A stretch of DNA of 64,000 nt from Lysobacter sp. GTDB taxonomy: Bacteria > Pseudomonadota > Gammaproteobacteria > Xanthomonadales > Xanthomonadaceae. Below, piece after piece: positions 43,587-52,220 of this stretch. How positions within the stretch are numbered: position 1 is the first letter of the stretch; every line of letters starts with the position of its first letter. The notes under the pieces are model-generated. The model saw only the letters and a program-made list of their open reading frames with translations. It was not told where the DNA came from and ran no database searches. Both the position numbers and the translations under genes were made by a program. The stretch spans positions 1 through 64,000 of the forward strand of contig JASLDW010000092.1 in the NCBI GenBank assembly GCA_030151365.1, given 5' to 3'.

Positions 43587-44888
43587 TTACCGCGCGCGCT
43601 GGCCGGATAGCTGGTCGGCGCGTGTTCCGGTGACAGGCGACGACCATCGCCGCAACACCGCACGATCACAAGGGATCGAATAGGCGCGCGCCCACAATGC
43701 GCCAAGCGCCCAGCTCGCGAAGACAACCGGCGGATACCACCACGCGCCGGCCCGTACATCGCTGCCCAGCGTACGGTAGATGCCGACGGCTGCGAAGACC
43801 ACGAACATGTGGCCGAGATAGATTTCGTAACTCAGCCGGCCACACGAACGCAGCCAACCCAACCCCCGCATGCCGGGTGCGCCATCCTGTGCGCGCCAGT
43901 GGAAGCCCACCACCAGCAGCGCACTCGAGAACGTCAGGACCAGCATGTTGCCGTTGCCAACGCTACGCCACAGAAGGTCACCCCAGGCGAACACCAGGAT
44001 GAGCCCGACGCCTCCCACCCAGACACAGGCGCGCGCGATCCACGATGCGGGGCGGGCTCGCTCCGCGAACAGAGCCGCAAGCACGCCGGTCGCGATCGCC
44101 GCCATGCCCGGGAGATAGGCTTTTTCCTGCCAGATTTCGTTGCCGGAAATCGCCGCGCGCGTCGCCGGCAACGACAGTGCCAACACCGCCAACGCGGCAA
44201 TCAGTACGCGCACATCACGGATCAGCAGGCATGCCAGCGGAAAGCCGAGATAGAACACTTCCTCGATCGACAGCGACCACAGCACGTCCCAGCCACCCGG
44301 CAACCATCCGGTCCGCCCTTCGTACCAGTTGAGGTGGAAACCGAGCGCAGACCGCAACGCGCCACCCAGCGATTGCCCGGGCTTGTCGATGACATAGTTC
44401 GGCACGCCCGCGAAATGAAACAGTGACAGCACCAACAGCAGCAGCAACAGGCATGGCAGGATGCGCGCCGCACGCCGGACATAGAACGCGCGCAGGTCGA
44501 TCGCCGACAACCGCCCCCAACGCCGCAGGGAATGTCCCGCGATCAGAAAGCCGGAAATCACGAAGAACACGAACACGGCTTCGTAGCCGTTGTATCCGAG
44601 TGCACCCAGCAAGCGACGCGGCAACACACTGGCCAGCGCGGTCTTGTTCGGCGGGATGCGCAGGGCAAGGTGATGGATCACCACCAGCACGATCGCCATG
44701 CCGCGCAAGGCATCGATGCCCGGATTACGCGTCCAGGCCCCCGGGGAGGATGTGGATTCCGCCGACAGGATTACGGCGCCGAAGCGGCCGCCATCCGCTG
44801 CATGCCGCCACGCAGCGCGCGCGCGGCTGCAACGATCTGCTCGGCGCTGCGGCCATCGCAGGCGAACGACTGGCCGCGATGCAACCAC
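43587..44888 (-). CDS. acyltransferase 3 family membrane protein (OafA-like)
   Basis: About 433 residues from GTG 44888, but the start is uncertain. The family start GIDALRGMAIVLVVIHH (about residue 57) must be included, and no ATG precedes it. Options are the GTG, which overlaps the upstream transpeptidase gene by 118 bases, or a CTG near 44765 just after that gene's stop. Ten or so membrane helices follow, with the family pattern FFVISGFLIAGHSLRRW and FYVRRAARILP, and then SLSIEEVFYL. Members acetylate surface glycans or peptidoglycan from the cytosolic or membrane side. Its position directly after an L,D-transpeptidase suggests envelope modification. Confidence 0.8.
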   Translation of the reverse strand: MVASRPVVRLRWPQRRADRCSRARAAWRHAADGGRFGAVILSAESTSSPGAWTRNPGIDALRGMAIVLVVIHHLALRIPPNKTALASVLPRRLLGALGYNGYEAVFVFFVISGFLIAGHSLRRWGRLSAIDLRAFYVRRAARILPCLLLLLLVLSLFHFAGVPNYVIDKPGQSLGGALRSALGFHLNWYEGRTGWLPGGWDVLWSLSIEEVFYLGFPLACLLIRDVRVLIAALAVLALSLPATRAAISGNEIWQEKAYLPGMAAIATGVLAALFAERARPASWIARACVWVGGVGLILVFAWGDLLWRSVGNGNMLVLTFSSALLVVGFHWRAQDGAPGMRGLGWLRSCGRLSYEIYLGHMFVVFAAVGIYRTLGSDVRAGAWWYPPVVFASWALGALWARAYSIPCDRAVLRRWSSPVTGTRADQLSGQRAR

Positions 44889-45616
44889 GCCGCATCATTG
44901 GCGTAGGAGAACAGCAGCTGGCGGCCCTTCATGGTGTCGATCACCCGGCGCGCGATGCCCTGGTTCAGCGCCGGGCAGCCGTGGCTGCGGCCGATGCGGC
45001 CCTTGCTCGCGACCATCTCGGGGTTCACGTACCACGCACCGTGCATGACGATCGCGCGCGAACGGGCGTTGTCGTTGAAGCCGCGATCGACGCCGTCGAG
45101 CTTGAGCGAATAACCGTTGTTGCCGATGTAAGTTTCGGCGGTCAGGAACAGCCCGAGGCTGGTCTGGTGGCTGTTGTCCTGGTTCGAGAACCGCGTTGCA
45201 TAGTTGTCGCCGCTGCCCTGGCCATGGGCCACCAGCTCGCGGAACAGCAACTGGTCGTGGGCGACATCGAACACCCACAGGCGCTTGTCGGTGGACGGCC
45301 GCGAATAATCGATCACCGCCAGCTTGGCGTCCTGGTCGACCTCGCCGCTGCGGATCGCGCAATTGCGCGCTTCCAGCGCCAGCGCCAGCGCGCCTGGATC
45401 GGCTTCCGGCGCCAGCGCCTCCAACCGCGCCAGAGTGGCGGCGGCGGGATCCAGCTGGGAAGTCGATGCATCGGGGTGCTGGGCCGGTGGGGCGGAGCGC
45501 GCGACCGGCGGCACGGCAACGGAGGACGACGCGGTCGTTCCATGCTCGGGCACAGTGGAGCAGCTCACCAACGTCGAAGCAGCCAGCGAGATGAAGACGG
45601 CGTGAAGTTTCCTCAT
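44771..45616 (-). CDS. murein L,D-transpeptidase-family lipoprotein/exported protein
   Basis: 281 residues. Signal peptide with lipobox-like LVSC (Cys about 19). An Ala/Pro/Ser-rich linker is followed by a catalytic domain of the L,D-transpeptidase type found in Gram-negative exported proteins (WVFDVAHDQLLFRELVAHGQ ... IVMHGAWYVNPEM ... GRIGRSHGCPAL). The SHGC segment holds the catalytic Cys and the preceding HG its His. The family forms or remodels 3-3 crosslinks, or attaches proteins to peptidoglycan. The acyltransferase frame begins inside this gene or directly at its stop. Confidence 0.85.
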   Translation of the reverse strand: MRKLHAVFISLAASTLVSCSTVPEHGTTASSSVAVPPVARSAPPAQHPDASTSQLDPAAATLARLEALAPEADPGALALALEARNCAIRSGEVDQDAKLAVIDYSRPSTDKRLWVFDVAHDQLLFRELVAHGQGSGDNYATRFSNQDNSHQTSLGLFLTAETYIGNNGYSLKLDGVDRGFNDNARSRAIVMHGAWYVNPEMVASKGRIGRSHGCPALNQGIARRVIDTMKGRQLLFSYANDAAWLHRGQSFACDGRSAEQIVAAARALRGGMQRMAAASAP

Positions 45617-45707
45617 GTGCGTGACAATACACGCACAAGCTCTTGATTTGTCTGAATGCGTTATCCGGAACTGGTTCCGGATCCGCATTCACATGGCTGG
45701 AAACCGC

Positions 45708-46613
45708 TCAGCGCGCGGGCTTGGCGGGCGCTGGTGCAGCCGGAACTTCCTGGTTTTTGCCGTCCTCGGCCGGCTTCTGGACCTTCAAGGCCGGGTCGTC
45801 GATCGGGGTTGGCAATGGTTCAGGCTTCTGGTCCGCCGCCGGCGCGGCTGCGGCATCGGCGGCTGCCGGAGCCTGGGGTTGGCCCTGGTCGTCGCCGTCC
45901 GCCTTGGCCTTCTTGCCGGACTTGGCATCGTCCTTCTTCGCCAACTGCTTCGGCGGCGGCAACACGCCCGGCGCGGCATCGAGCACCGGCAGGCCGCTGA
46001 CCGCGTCGATCGGCGCGTCCGGCCCCGGGTGCACGAGGTTGTCGAGATCGCCGAGGCCGCTGTCCTCGCTGATGATCACGCGTGCGCCCAACTTGGTGAT
46101 GCCGTAGAGCTTTTCGGCGAAGGCGCGCGGCAGGCGCACGCAGCCGTGGCTGGCCGGATGACCGGGCAGGCGTCCGGCGTGGAGTGCAAGTCCGTCCCAG
46201 GTGATGCGCTGCATGAACGGCATCGGTGCGTCGTCATACAGGTTGGAGTGATGCATCAACTGTTTTTGCAGGATTTCGTAGCTGCCCGGCGGGGTATCGC
46301 GCCCCTTGATGCCGGTGCTGACGGTGCTGACCGCGATGCGCACGCCATTGCGATAGACGTGCATGCGCTGTTCGGGCAGGCTCACCACCATCACCACGGG
46401 ACCGCTCGGCGAGCGGTCGGGCGCCCACGAGAAACTGCCGGGCTGCAGGATCGCGGCATCGGCATCGATGTCCTGCTGGGTTGCCGGAATCGGCACGGCA
46501 CTGGCCTTGGCCGCCGCCGGTTTCGTCTTCGCCTTGGGCGCTGTCTTCTGGACGTCCGCCTGGGCACCGGCAGCAGCCAGTGCCAACGCGACCGCCAACC
46601 ACCACGTACGCAT
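45708..46613 (-). CDS. L,D-transpeptidase (YkuD domain), exported
   Basis: 301 residues from ATG 46613, for which GGGG lies 8 bases upstream; an ATG two codons earlier is also possible. Signal peptide (WWLAVALALAAAGAQA). YkuD domain with VVSLPEQRMHVYRNG and the catalytic motif LHAGRLPGHPASHGCVRLP (His and Cys). The C-terminal about 100 residues are a Lys/Ala/Pro-rich low-complexity tail. It makes 3-3 peptidoglycan crosslinks or modifies stem peptides. Same strand as the other transpeptidase, 91 bases before it, but of a different family branch. Confidence 0.9.
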   Translation of the reverse strand: MRTWWLAVALALAAAGAQADVQKTAPKAKTKPAAAKASAVPIPATQQDIDADAAILQPGSFSWAPDRSPSGPVVMVVSLPEQRMHVYRNGVRIAVSTVSTGIKGRDTPPGSYEILQKQLMHHSNLYDDAPMPFMQRITWDGLALHAGRLPGHPASHGCVRLPRAFAEKLYGITKLGARVIISEDSGLGDLDNLVHPGPDAPIDAVSGLPVLDAAPGVLPPPKQLAKKDDAKSGKKAKADGDDQGQPQAPAAADAAAAPAADQKPEPLPTPIDDPALKVQKPAEDGKNQEVPAAPAPAKPAR

Positions 46614-46723
46614 CTTCATGTCCCCGGATATTGCCGTTTCCACGGTAGCAGTCCGCACGTGAATGCCTGATTTAGATCGGGCACTCCACGAACGGACCGC
46701 TCCTGTGGTCCCCTCCGGCTAGA

Positions 46724-48634
46724 TTACTTCTTCGGCGAGAAGATGTCCGTCAGATAATCCTGAGTATTGGGGATGCGTTCCAGCGCGGGGTAGCGCAGGC
46801 CGTCGTGGTAGTCGAGGTTGACCGTGCGGTACTGGTCGAAGTCCTTGACCAGCAGGCGGATCGGCGCCTTCTTGTCGGTCTTGGCCGCCTTGATCGCATC
46901 TTCCAGCGCGTCCTTGCTGTATTCGACGTCGTTGACCGCGACGATGGTGTTGCCGGTGCCGATGCCGGCGTTGAAGGCGGGGCCGTCCCAGCGCGCTTCG
47001 CCGACCTTGCCGTCCTTGTCGAGCGCCAGGCCGATCGAATACACGAAATCACCACCGCCGCCACCGCGGCGACCGCCGGCCTTGGCGGCGGCATTGGGCT
47101 CATCCTTGTAGACCAGCTTCCAGCCGGTCGACTCGATCGTGTTGGCGAACGGCACGCGACCGTCGAGGCGATCGCGCAGGTAGCTCGCCCAGTCGTAGGC
47201 GACGACGCCGTTGAGGGTGGCGACCACGTCCTCGAACTTGTAGAGGTTCTGCTTGCGCCATTCGCCGTCGTTGACGCCGAAGAAGGCCTTGGCGAAATCG
47301 TCCAGCGACTTCTGGTTGTTGGTCTTCTGGCGAATGATGGCGTCGGCGCCCAGCCAGATCAGCTGGCCGGCGGAATAGTAGTCCTCGCTCATCTGGTAGC
47401 CGCGGTACGGCTTGGGACGACGCTGGGCGATGGTCGGATCGTTGGTGGTGTCCTGCACGCTGCGCCACTGCAGGCCGGGACGATTGTCCTGGTAAGTCGC
47501 GACGACCATGGCGAGGGTATCGCGCGAACGATCCATCGGACGCAGGCCGGAACGCGCGGCCAGCACGTTGCCCCAGTACTGGGTCTGGCCCTCGTACACC
47601 CACAGCAGCGAATCCTGCATCGGCGTGTTGAGGTTCGGCACCCACAGGTCGGCGCCGCGACGGTACTTGCCGTTCCAAGAATGGGTGTATTCGTGGGCGA
47701 GCAGGTCGGTGCTGCCGTCCTTCTCGTTCCAGTCCTTGAAGTAACCGAGGCCGACGCCGTTCTCGCTGGAACGCTGGTGCTCGAGACCGTTGCCGGTCAG
47801 CTGGTTCGAGATCGAGAACAACAGGTTGTAATGATCGTAGTGCTGGGCGCCGTACAGCTTGACCGCCTGGCGCACCAGCTCCTTGTGGATCTCGAGGTGC
47901 TTGGGCTTGGCGACCAGCTCGTCGGCCTCATCGGCAACGACGCTGAGATGCACCGGCACCTTGCTGCCTTCCGGCGTCAGGTCGTAGTTCTTGGCGTAGC
48001 GGCCGGCGAACACCGGCGAATCGACCAGGATGTCGTTCGGTTCCTGCTTGTAGGTGACGACGTCGCCGGCCTTCGCGGCGACATCCAGCGCGGTGAACGC
48101 TGTCCAGCCGGCCGGGTTGCGCACCTTGGCGACGTAGGGAATGCGCGCGCCGTAGTAACCGGCCGGATACAGCAGCACGGTGTTCCACTTCAGGTTGAGC
48201 AGCTTCGGCGTCATCTGCGCGCCGCCTTCTGCGCTCGTCGCCGGCGACAGGTACTGGTATTCGGCGGTCACGCTCGACACGCCGGCCGGCACGTCGACAT
48301 GGAAGGCGTAGACATTGGCGGGATCGCGCTTCCAGGTCAGGCGCTTGCCGTTGGCGGTGAACACGAAGCCCGCCATCTTGTCGATCGGGCCGCTCGGGCT
48401 GTGCTGGCCGGGAATCCACTGCGAATACAGCAGGGTCAGCGTGCCCTGGCTCGCGGGGATGGTTTCCTTGACCTTGAAGACGCGCTGCGAAAGATCGGTG
48501 GCGTCGACTTCGATGGTGACGGGACCGCCGGGGAAATCGACGTCCTTGGGTTCCGGCACCGTCTGCGCCGAAGCGAGGGCCGATGCGAGTGCGAGGGGGA
48601 GAATGGCGAGGACGGGCAGGCTGCGGCGCGACAT
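46724..48634 (-). CDS. M61-family glycyl aminopeptidase, exported
   Basis: 636 residues. Signal peptide 1-23 (SALASA). N-terminal beta-rich domain (25-190), gluzincin catalytic core with LLAHEYTHSWNGK (zinc ligands and catalytic Glu), third ligand Glu in LWVYEGQTQYWG, and a C-terminal PDZ domain (about 520-600) with a Gly-rich insert GGRRGGGGGDF. M61 enzymes cleave N-terminal Gly or Ala. Single gene; GGAG lies about 10 bases before the ATG. Periplasmic location inferred. Confidence 0.93.
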   Translation of the reverse strand: MSRRSLPVLAILPLALASALASAQTVPEPKDVDFPGGPVTIEVDATDLSQRVFKVKETIPASQGTLTLLYSQWIPGQHSPSGPIDKMAGFVFTANGKRLTWKRDPANVYAFHVDVPAGVSSVTAEYQYLSPATSAEGGAQMTPKLLNLKWNTVLLYPAGYYGARIPYVAKVRNPAGWTAFTALDVAAKAGDVVTYKQEPNDILVDSPVFAGRYAKNYDLTPEGSKVPVHLSVVADEADELVAKPKHLEIHKELVRQAVKLYGAQHYDHYNLLFSISNQLTGNGLEHQRSSENGVGLGYFKDWNEKDGSTDLLAHEYTHSWNGKYRRGADLWVPNLNTPMQDSLLWVYEGQTQYWGNVLAARSGLRPMDRSRDTLAMVVATYQDNRPGLQWRSVQDTTNDPTIAQRRPKPYRGYQMSEDYYSAGQLIWLGADAIIRQKTNNQKSLDDFAKAFFGVNDGEWRKQNLYKFEDVVATLNGVVAYDWASYLRDRLDGRVPFANTIESTGWKLVYKDEPNAAAKAGGRRGGGGGDFVYSIGLALDKDGKVGEARWDGPAFNAGIGTGNTIVAVNDVEYSKDALEDAIKAAKTDKKAPIRLLVKDFDQYRTVNLDYHDGLRYPALERIPNTQDYLTDIFSPKK

Positions 48635-48718
48635 GGATGAGGGACTCCGACGGATAACCGTCCCATCCTACGCAGCGGCAGCCCCGGCACCCGTGCCGAA
48701 AGTCAGTGGTCGCCGCGG

Positions 48719-49996
48719 TTACGGCGGAACGATTTCTTCCGGCACCGACGCCAATGGCGCGGCACCGGATTCCATACCTTCGCGTGTGCTGCGCCATGCC
48801 ACCACCAGCGCCAGCGCGACCAGCACCGCCGACAACAGGAACGGAGCGCCGGGAATCTGCACCGGCGTCTTCGGATCGATGAAGTGGGCGAACACGCGGG
48901 TGAACAGCAGCGGCCCGATCATCCCGGCGACGCTCTGCAACGATGCCAGCGCGCCCTGCAACCGTCCCTGTTCGTGGGGATCGACCTGGCGCGTCATCAT
49001 CGACTGCACCACCGGACCCGCGATGCCCATCAACGCGCCGATCGGCATCAGTGCCAGGAAGATCCAGCCATGTGGCGTGAGCCCGTACCCGGTGAGTGCG
49101 ATCAATCCGCACAACGTTCCCAGCAGCAAGGCACGACGTTCGCCCAGCTTCGGAATGATCCTGCCGACGAGGAAGCCCTGCACGATCGCGGTGAGCACGC
49201 CGACCAGGCCGAGCACGTAACCGACCTTCCGTTCGTCCCAGTGGAAACGGTAATCGACGTTGAGCACGAAGGTGGCGTTGTAGGCGTATTGCGCCAGCGC
49301 GAACAGGAACACCACGAGGGCCATCGCGAACACCTGCGGATAGCGCTTGAGCAACATCAGCGAACCGACCGGGTTCGCGCGCTTCCAGTCGGTGGCCACG
49401 CGACGTTCCTTCGGCAACGACTCCGGCAGCACGAACAGGCCGTAGCAGAAGTTGGCGAGCGAAAGAACCGCCGCTGCCCAGAATGGCACGCGCGGCCCCC
49501 AGTGCGACAGCGCGCTTCCGAGCGCCGGACCGACGATGAAACCGAGGCCGAATGCCGCGCCCATCATCCCGAACGCGGCGGCGCGCTTGTCGAACGGGGT
49601 GACGTCGGCGATGTAGGCGTTCGCGGTGCTGAAACTCGCCGAGGTGATGCCGGAGATCACGCGGCCGATGAACAGCAAGGGCAGCGTGTTGACCAGCGCC
49701 ATCAGGATGAAATCGAGTCCGAGCCCGAGGTTCGACAGCAGGATGATCGGGCGGCGGCCGAAGTGATCGGACAGCGCGCCCTGCACCGGCGTGAACACGA
49801 ACTGCATCACCATGAAGGCGGTGCCGAACCAGCCGCTCCAGCGCGTGGCTTCGATGAAGCTGCCCCCGGCCATGTCCTTGATGATGTGCGGGAGCACCGG
49901 GATGATCACGCCGATCGCCAGCACGTCGAGCATCACGGTGATGAAGATGAAGGCGACGGCGGCGCGCCGTACCTGCGGGAATGTCGAAGCGTCCAT
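48719..49996 (-). CDS. MFS drug/tetracycline-type efflux protein (TetA-like)
   Basis: 425 residues with 12 membrane helices. Motif A between helices 2 and 3 (GALSDHFGRRPIILLS), motif C-like GAAFGLGFIVGPALG in helix 5, and a half-repeat GRIIPKLGERRALLLG in the second half. This matches the TetA(B/G)-type and chloramphenicol-type DHA1 antiporters. It need not confer resistance; chromosomal members of the group are common. The start MDASTFPQV lies 8 bases downstream of the DUF2239 gene stop, suggesting a joint transcript. Confidence 0.85.
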   Translation of the reverse strand: MDASTFPQVRRAAVAFIFITVMLDVLAIGVIIPVLPHIIKDMAGGSFIEATRWSGWFGTAFMVMQFVFTPVQGALSDHFGRRPIILLSNLGLGLDFILMALVNTLPLLFIGRVISGITSASFSTANAYIADVTPFDKRAAAFGMMGAAFGLGFIVGPALGSALSHWGPRVPFWAAAVLSLANFCYGLFVLPESLPKERRVATDWKRANPVGSLMLLKRYPQVFAMALVVFLFALAQYAYNATFVLNVDYRFHWDERKVGYVLGLVGVLTAIVQGFLVGRIIPKLGERRALLLGTLCGLIALTGYGLTPHGWIFLALMPIGALMGIAGPVVQSMMTRQVDPHEQGRLQGALASLQSVAGMIGPLLFTRVFAHFIDPKTPVQIPGAPFLLSAVLVALALVVAWRSTREGMESGAAPLASVPEEIVPP

Positions 49997-50004
49997 GTAC
50001 GGGC

Positions 50005-50601
50005 TCAGTGATGCAGGGCGTCGGCCGCCAGCATCAGCGCATGCTCGCGGATGTCGTCGGGCCAGCCGGCCATGTGTTGTTCGAGTCCGGCGACATCCTG
50101 CGCGAACAGCGCGCGCGTCGCCTCCTCGAAACCCGGGAAGTCGCCGGCCATCGCGTGCATGAAGCGATACGCCGCCTCCTGGCAACCGCGGGCGCGGTCG
50201 GATTGCGCGCGACTGCGACGTGCATCCTCCACCAGTTTGCGCAGCGCCACCGATGCGCCGCCGGGTTGCGCGTTCAACCATTGCCAGTGGCGCGGCAACA
50301 GCGTGACTTCGCGCGCGACTACGCCCAGGCGCGGACGGCCACGGCCACGCCGGGCGGGCGTTTCATCCTGCGGCGCCGCGATCGGCGCCTCGCCGCTGAG
50401 GCGTTGCATCAGGTCGGACATGTTGCCGCGCAGGTCGAGCTCGATCTGGCTGCCGTCGCGATCGTCGAAGACCAGCAGCCGGGCATCGGAGCGGGCATCC
50501 ATCGCCTGCTTGGCCTTGATCGCCACATGGCGCAGTTCGCCGGCGGCGACACGGCGGCCATCGACGAAGGCGGTACAACGGGTATTGGGGCTGTACGACA
50601 T
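50005..50601 (-). CDS. DUF2239 family protein
   Basis: 198 residues. N-terminal beta-rich part (CTAFVDGRRVAAGELRHVA, LLVFDDRDGSQIELDLRG), then an AT-hook-like RGRGRPRLG (about 85-93) followed by EVTLLPRHWQWLNAQPGGAS, the recognisable centre of DUF2239. The helical C-terminus carries FMHAMAGDFPGFEEATRALF. The function is not known; the basic GRP stretch hints at DNA contact. It precedes the efflux gene by 8 bases. Confidence 0.82.
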   Translation of the reverse strand: MSYSPNTRCTAFVDGRRVAAGELRHVAIKAKQAMDARSDARLLVFDDRDGSQIELDLRGNMSDLMQRLSGEAPIAAPQDETPARRGRGRPRLGVVAREVTLLPRHWQWLNAQPGGASVALRKLVEDARRSRAQSDRARGCQEAAYRFMHAMAGDFPGFEEATRALFAQDVAGLEQHMAGWPDDIREHALMLAADALHH

Positions 50602-50655
50602 GCGCAGGCAGGAGATCCGGAGTCCCGCGCATTCTTTTATACCCGGATTAAAATG

Positions 50656-50865
50656 TCAAGAATGATCGCTCACGGTCCCGGGCGCCTCGTCTTCCACTTC
50701 GTGGATGGCGTCGTCCAGCGCCGCCTGCATGCCGATCTTGCACAACGTATACAGCGTCTTCGCCTCGACGGCGTTCAGGCCTTTCACGATCAGGCGCACT
50801 TCTCCGAACTCCGACTTGAACAGTCGGTCGATGGTCAATTCGGATTGGGTGTGTGGCTGCGCCAT
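50656..50865 (-). CDS. small acidic protein, unknown function
   Basis: 69 residues (MAQPHTQSELTIDRLFKSEF at the start; ends EVEDEAPGTVSDHS). GAAGGG lies 7-8 bases before the ATG. The helical centre reads VEAKTLYTLCKIGMQAALDD. No membrane segment. Family not recognised; it may be a small regulator or an adaptor for DUF2239. The open frame extends upstream, but that extension overlaps a hairpin and has atypical composition. Confidence 0.6.
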   Translation of the reverse strand: MAQPHTQSELTIDRLFKSEFGEVRLIVKGLNAVEAKTLYTLCKIGMQAALDDAIHEVEDEAPGTVSDHS

Positions 50866-51290
50866 CACCGGCCCTTCACTCTTCTGGGAAAAATCGCGTG
50901 AAGATATTGTGTGGAGGCCGCGCTGCGTTCGATCTCGCGGCACGCGAACGCAGGGTTCGCGTTGCGCGAACAAACCAGGGGGAGGCTTTCGCCTCCCCCT
51001 GATCAGGATCGCCGAGGACTGGCGCTCGTGGATCCGCTGCGCATTGCGGGAGGGAGCAGCGGAACCCCGGTATCGAACGGATGGATGCCCGTACCGGTTT
51101 TCCCGATCCAAGGGGATGGACCAGGAAGCAAGCGAGGCGGTTGCGCCGGCTACCCCCTGCGGCCAATGCGACCGCCCGCTCGCCGCCAATGTCGGCCTTG
51201 GGCGACGCCTGAACCAGTCAGATGCGGGAAACACGCCGTTCGCGCCTCGCGAACAGCCTTGGCACGGCCATTGCCGACCAGGCCGCGGGA
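50866..51290. other. 425-base intergenic region with one strong hairpin
   Basis: No convincing gene on either strand. The only strong element is the hairpin at 50976-51001. The minus strand also shows a smaller possible stem, CGCTGC / GCGCAGCG around 51035-51065. It may contain the promoter for the small protein gene or an RNA gene; neither was identified. Confidence 0.4.
50976..51001. terminator. strong hairpin downstream of the LysR gene
   Basis: Perfect 11-base stem CAGGGGGAGGC / GCCTCCCCCTG with loop TTTC. On the minus strand it is followed by GGTTTGTTCG, a poor T-run. It may end the transcript coming from the LysR gene at 51291. Confidence 0.6.
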
Positions 51291-52193
51291 TCAGTCGCCG
51301 GCTGCGCCGGCTTGCGCGGGCGGAACGGCATCACGCAGGAATTCGAGCAGTAGCTGTACCTTGCGCGATGCCCGCCGGCTGCGCGCGTAGACCATGGCGA
51401 CGTGGCCGCGCGGCAGCTGGAGTCCGGGCAGCACCCGCGCCAGGCGTCGCGCCGCCAGATCCTCGGCAACGATCGCTTCCGGCGCCATCACCACGCCCAG
51501 CCCGGCGCGTGCGGCTGCCAGCAATTGGCGATGATCGATGCAACGCATGCGTTCGCGCACCCGCAACGGCGACCAGTTTTCACCGGTGCGATGGCGCCAG
51601 TCATCGTTGCCGTCCGGCATGCCGAGCAATGCCTCGTGCCCGGACAGCTCCTCCGGCGTGGCCGGCGTGCCGCGTTGTTGCAGATAGTCCGGGCTGGCGC
51701 ACAACACCCGGTTGAATTCGAACAGCGGGCGCGCGATCAAGTCGGCGTCTTCGGGGTCGCCGGGCTGGAGCGCGACATCGAAATCGGTCTCGGCGAGGCT
51801 GCCCGGCCTGAAGGCATCGACCTGCAAGGTCACTTCCGGGTGTTCCAGCGCGAAACGGTTGAGCAGCGCCGCGATCTCGCCGTCGTGATAGCCCGGCGCG
51901 ACGACGACCTTGAGCAATCCTGAAACGATGTTGTTGAAGCCGGAGGCGAATTCGTTGGCGGCCTGGATCGATTCGAGGATGCGCACGCATTTGGCGTAGT
52001 ACACCGCGCCGACTTCGGTCGTCCTGGCGCCGCGCGCGCCGCGCTCCAGCAAGGTGATGCCGAGCGCCTTCTCGAGATCGCCGAGGCGCCGGCTCACCAC
52101 CGACTTGGTGGTGTCGAGGCGATCGGCCGCCGCCGTCAGGCTGCCTGCCTCCACCACGGCGACGAAGGTCGCCATGTCATCGATCTGGATCAT
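51291..52193 (-). CDS. LysR-family transcriptional regulator
   Basis: 300 residues. N-terminal winged helix (FVAVVEAGSLTAAADRLDTT, then SVVSRRLGDLEKALGITLLE, about 10-60) and a LysR substrate domain (KVVVAPGYHDGEIAALLNRF ... GLGVVMAPEAIVAEDL). Resembles the CrgA/PA-type branch that often regulates a neighbouring oxidoreductase or exporter; no such divergent partner lies next to it here. It begins 27 bases after the stop of the histidine-kinase-like gene on the same strand, so it might be read from that operon. Confidence 0.88.
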   Translation of the reverse strand: MIQIDDMATFVAVVEAGSLTAAADRLDTTKSVVSRRLGDLEKALGITLLERGARGARTTEVGAVYYAKCVRILESIQAANEFASGFNNIVSGLLKVVVAPGYHDGEIAALLNRFALEHPEVTLQVDAFRPGSLAETDFDVALQPGDPEDADLIARPLFEFNRVLCASPDYLQQRGTPATPEELSGHEALLGMPDGNDDWRHRTGENWSPLRVRERMRCIDHRQLLAAARAGLGVVMAPEAIVAEDLAARRLARVLPGLQLPRGHVAMVYARSRRASRKVQLLLEFLRDAVPPAQAGAAGD

Positions 52194-52220
52194 CCCCCGC
52201 CACATCCCGGATATTCCATC

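Noticed and set aside
50656..51234. A 192-residue version of the small protein gene
   Set aside because: The extra 123 residues cross the strong hairpin at 50976-51001 and are Arg/Pro/Ser-rich without structure; the short form has a good ribosome site.
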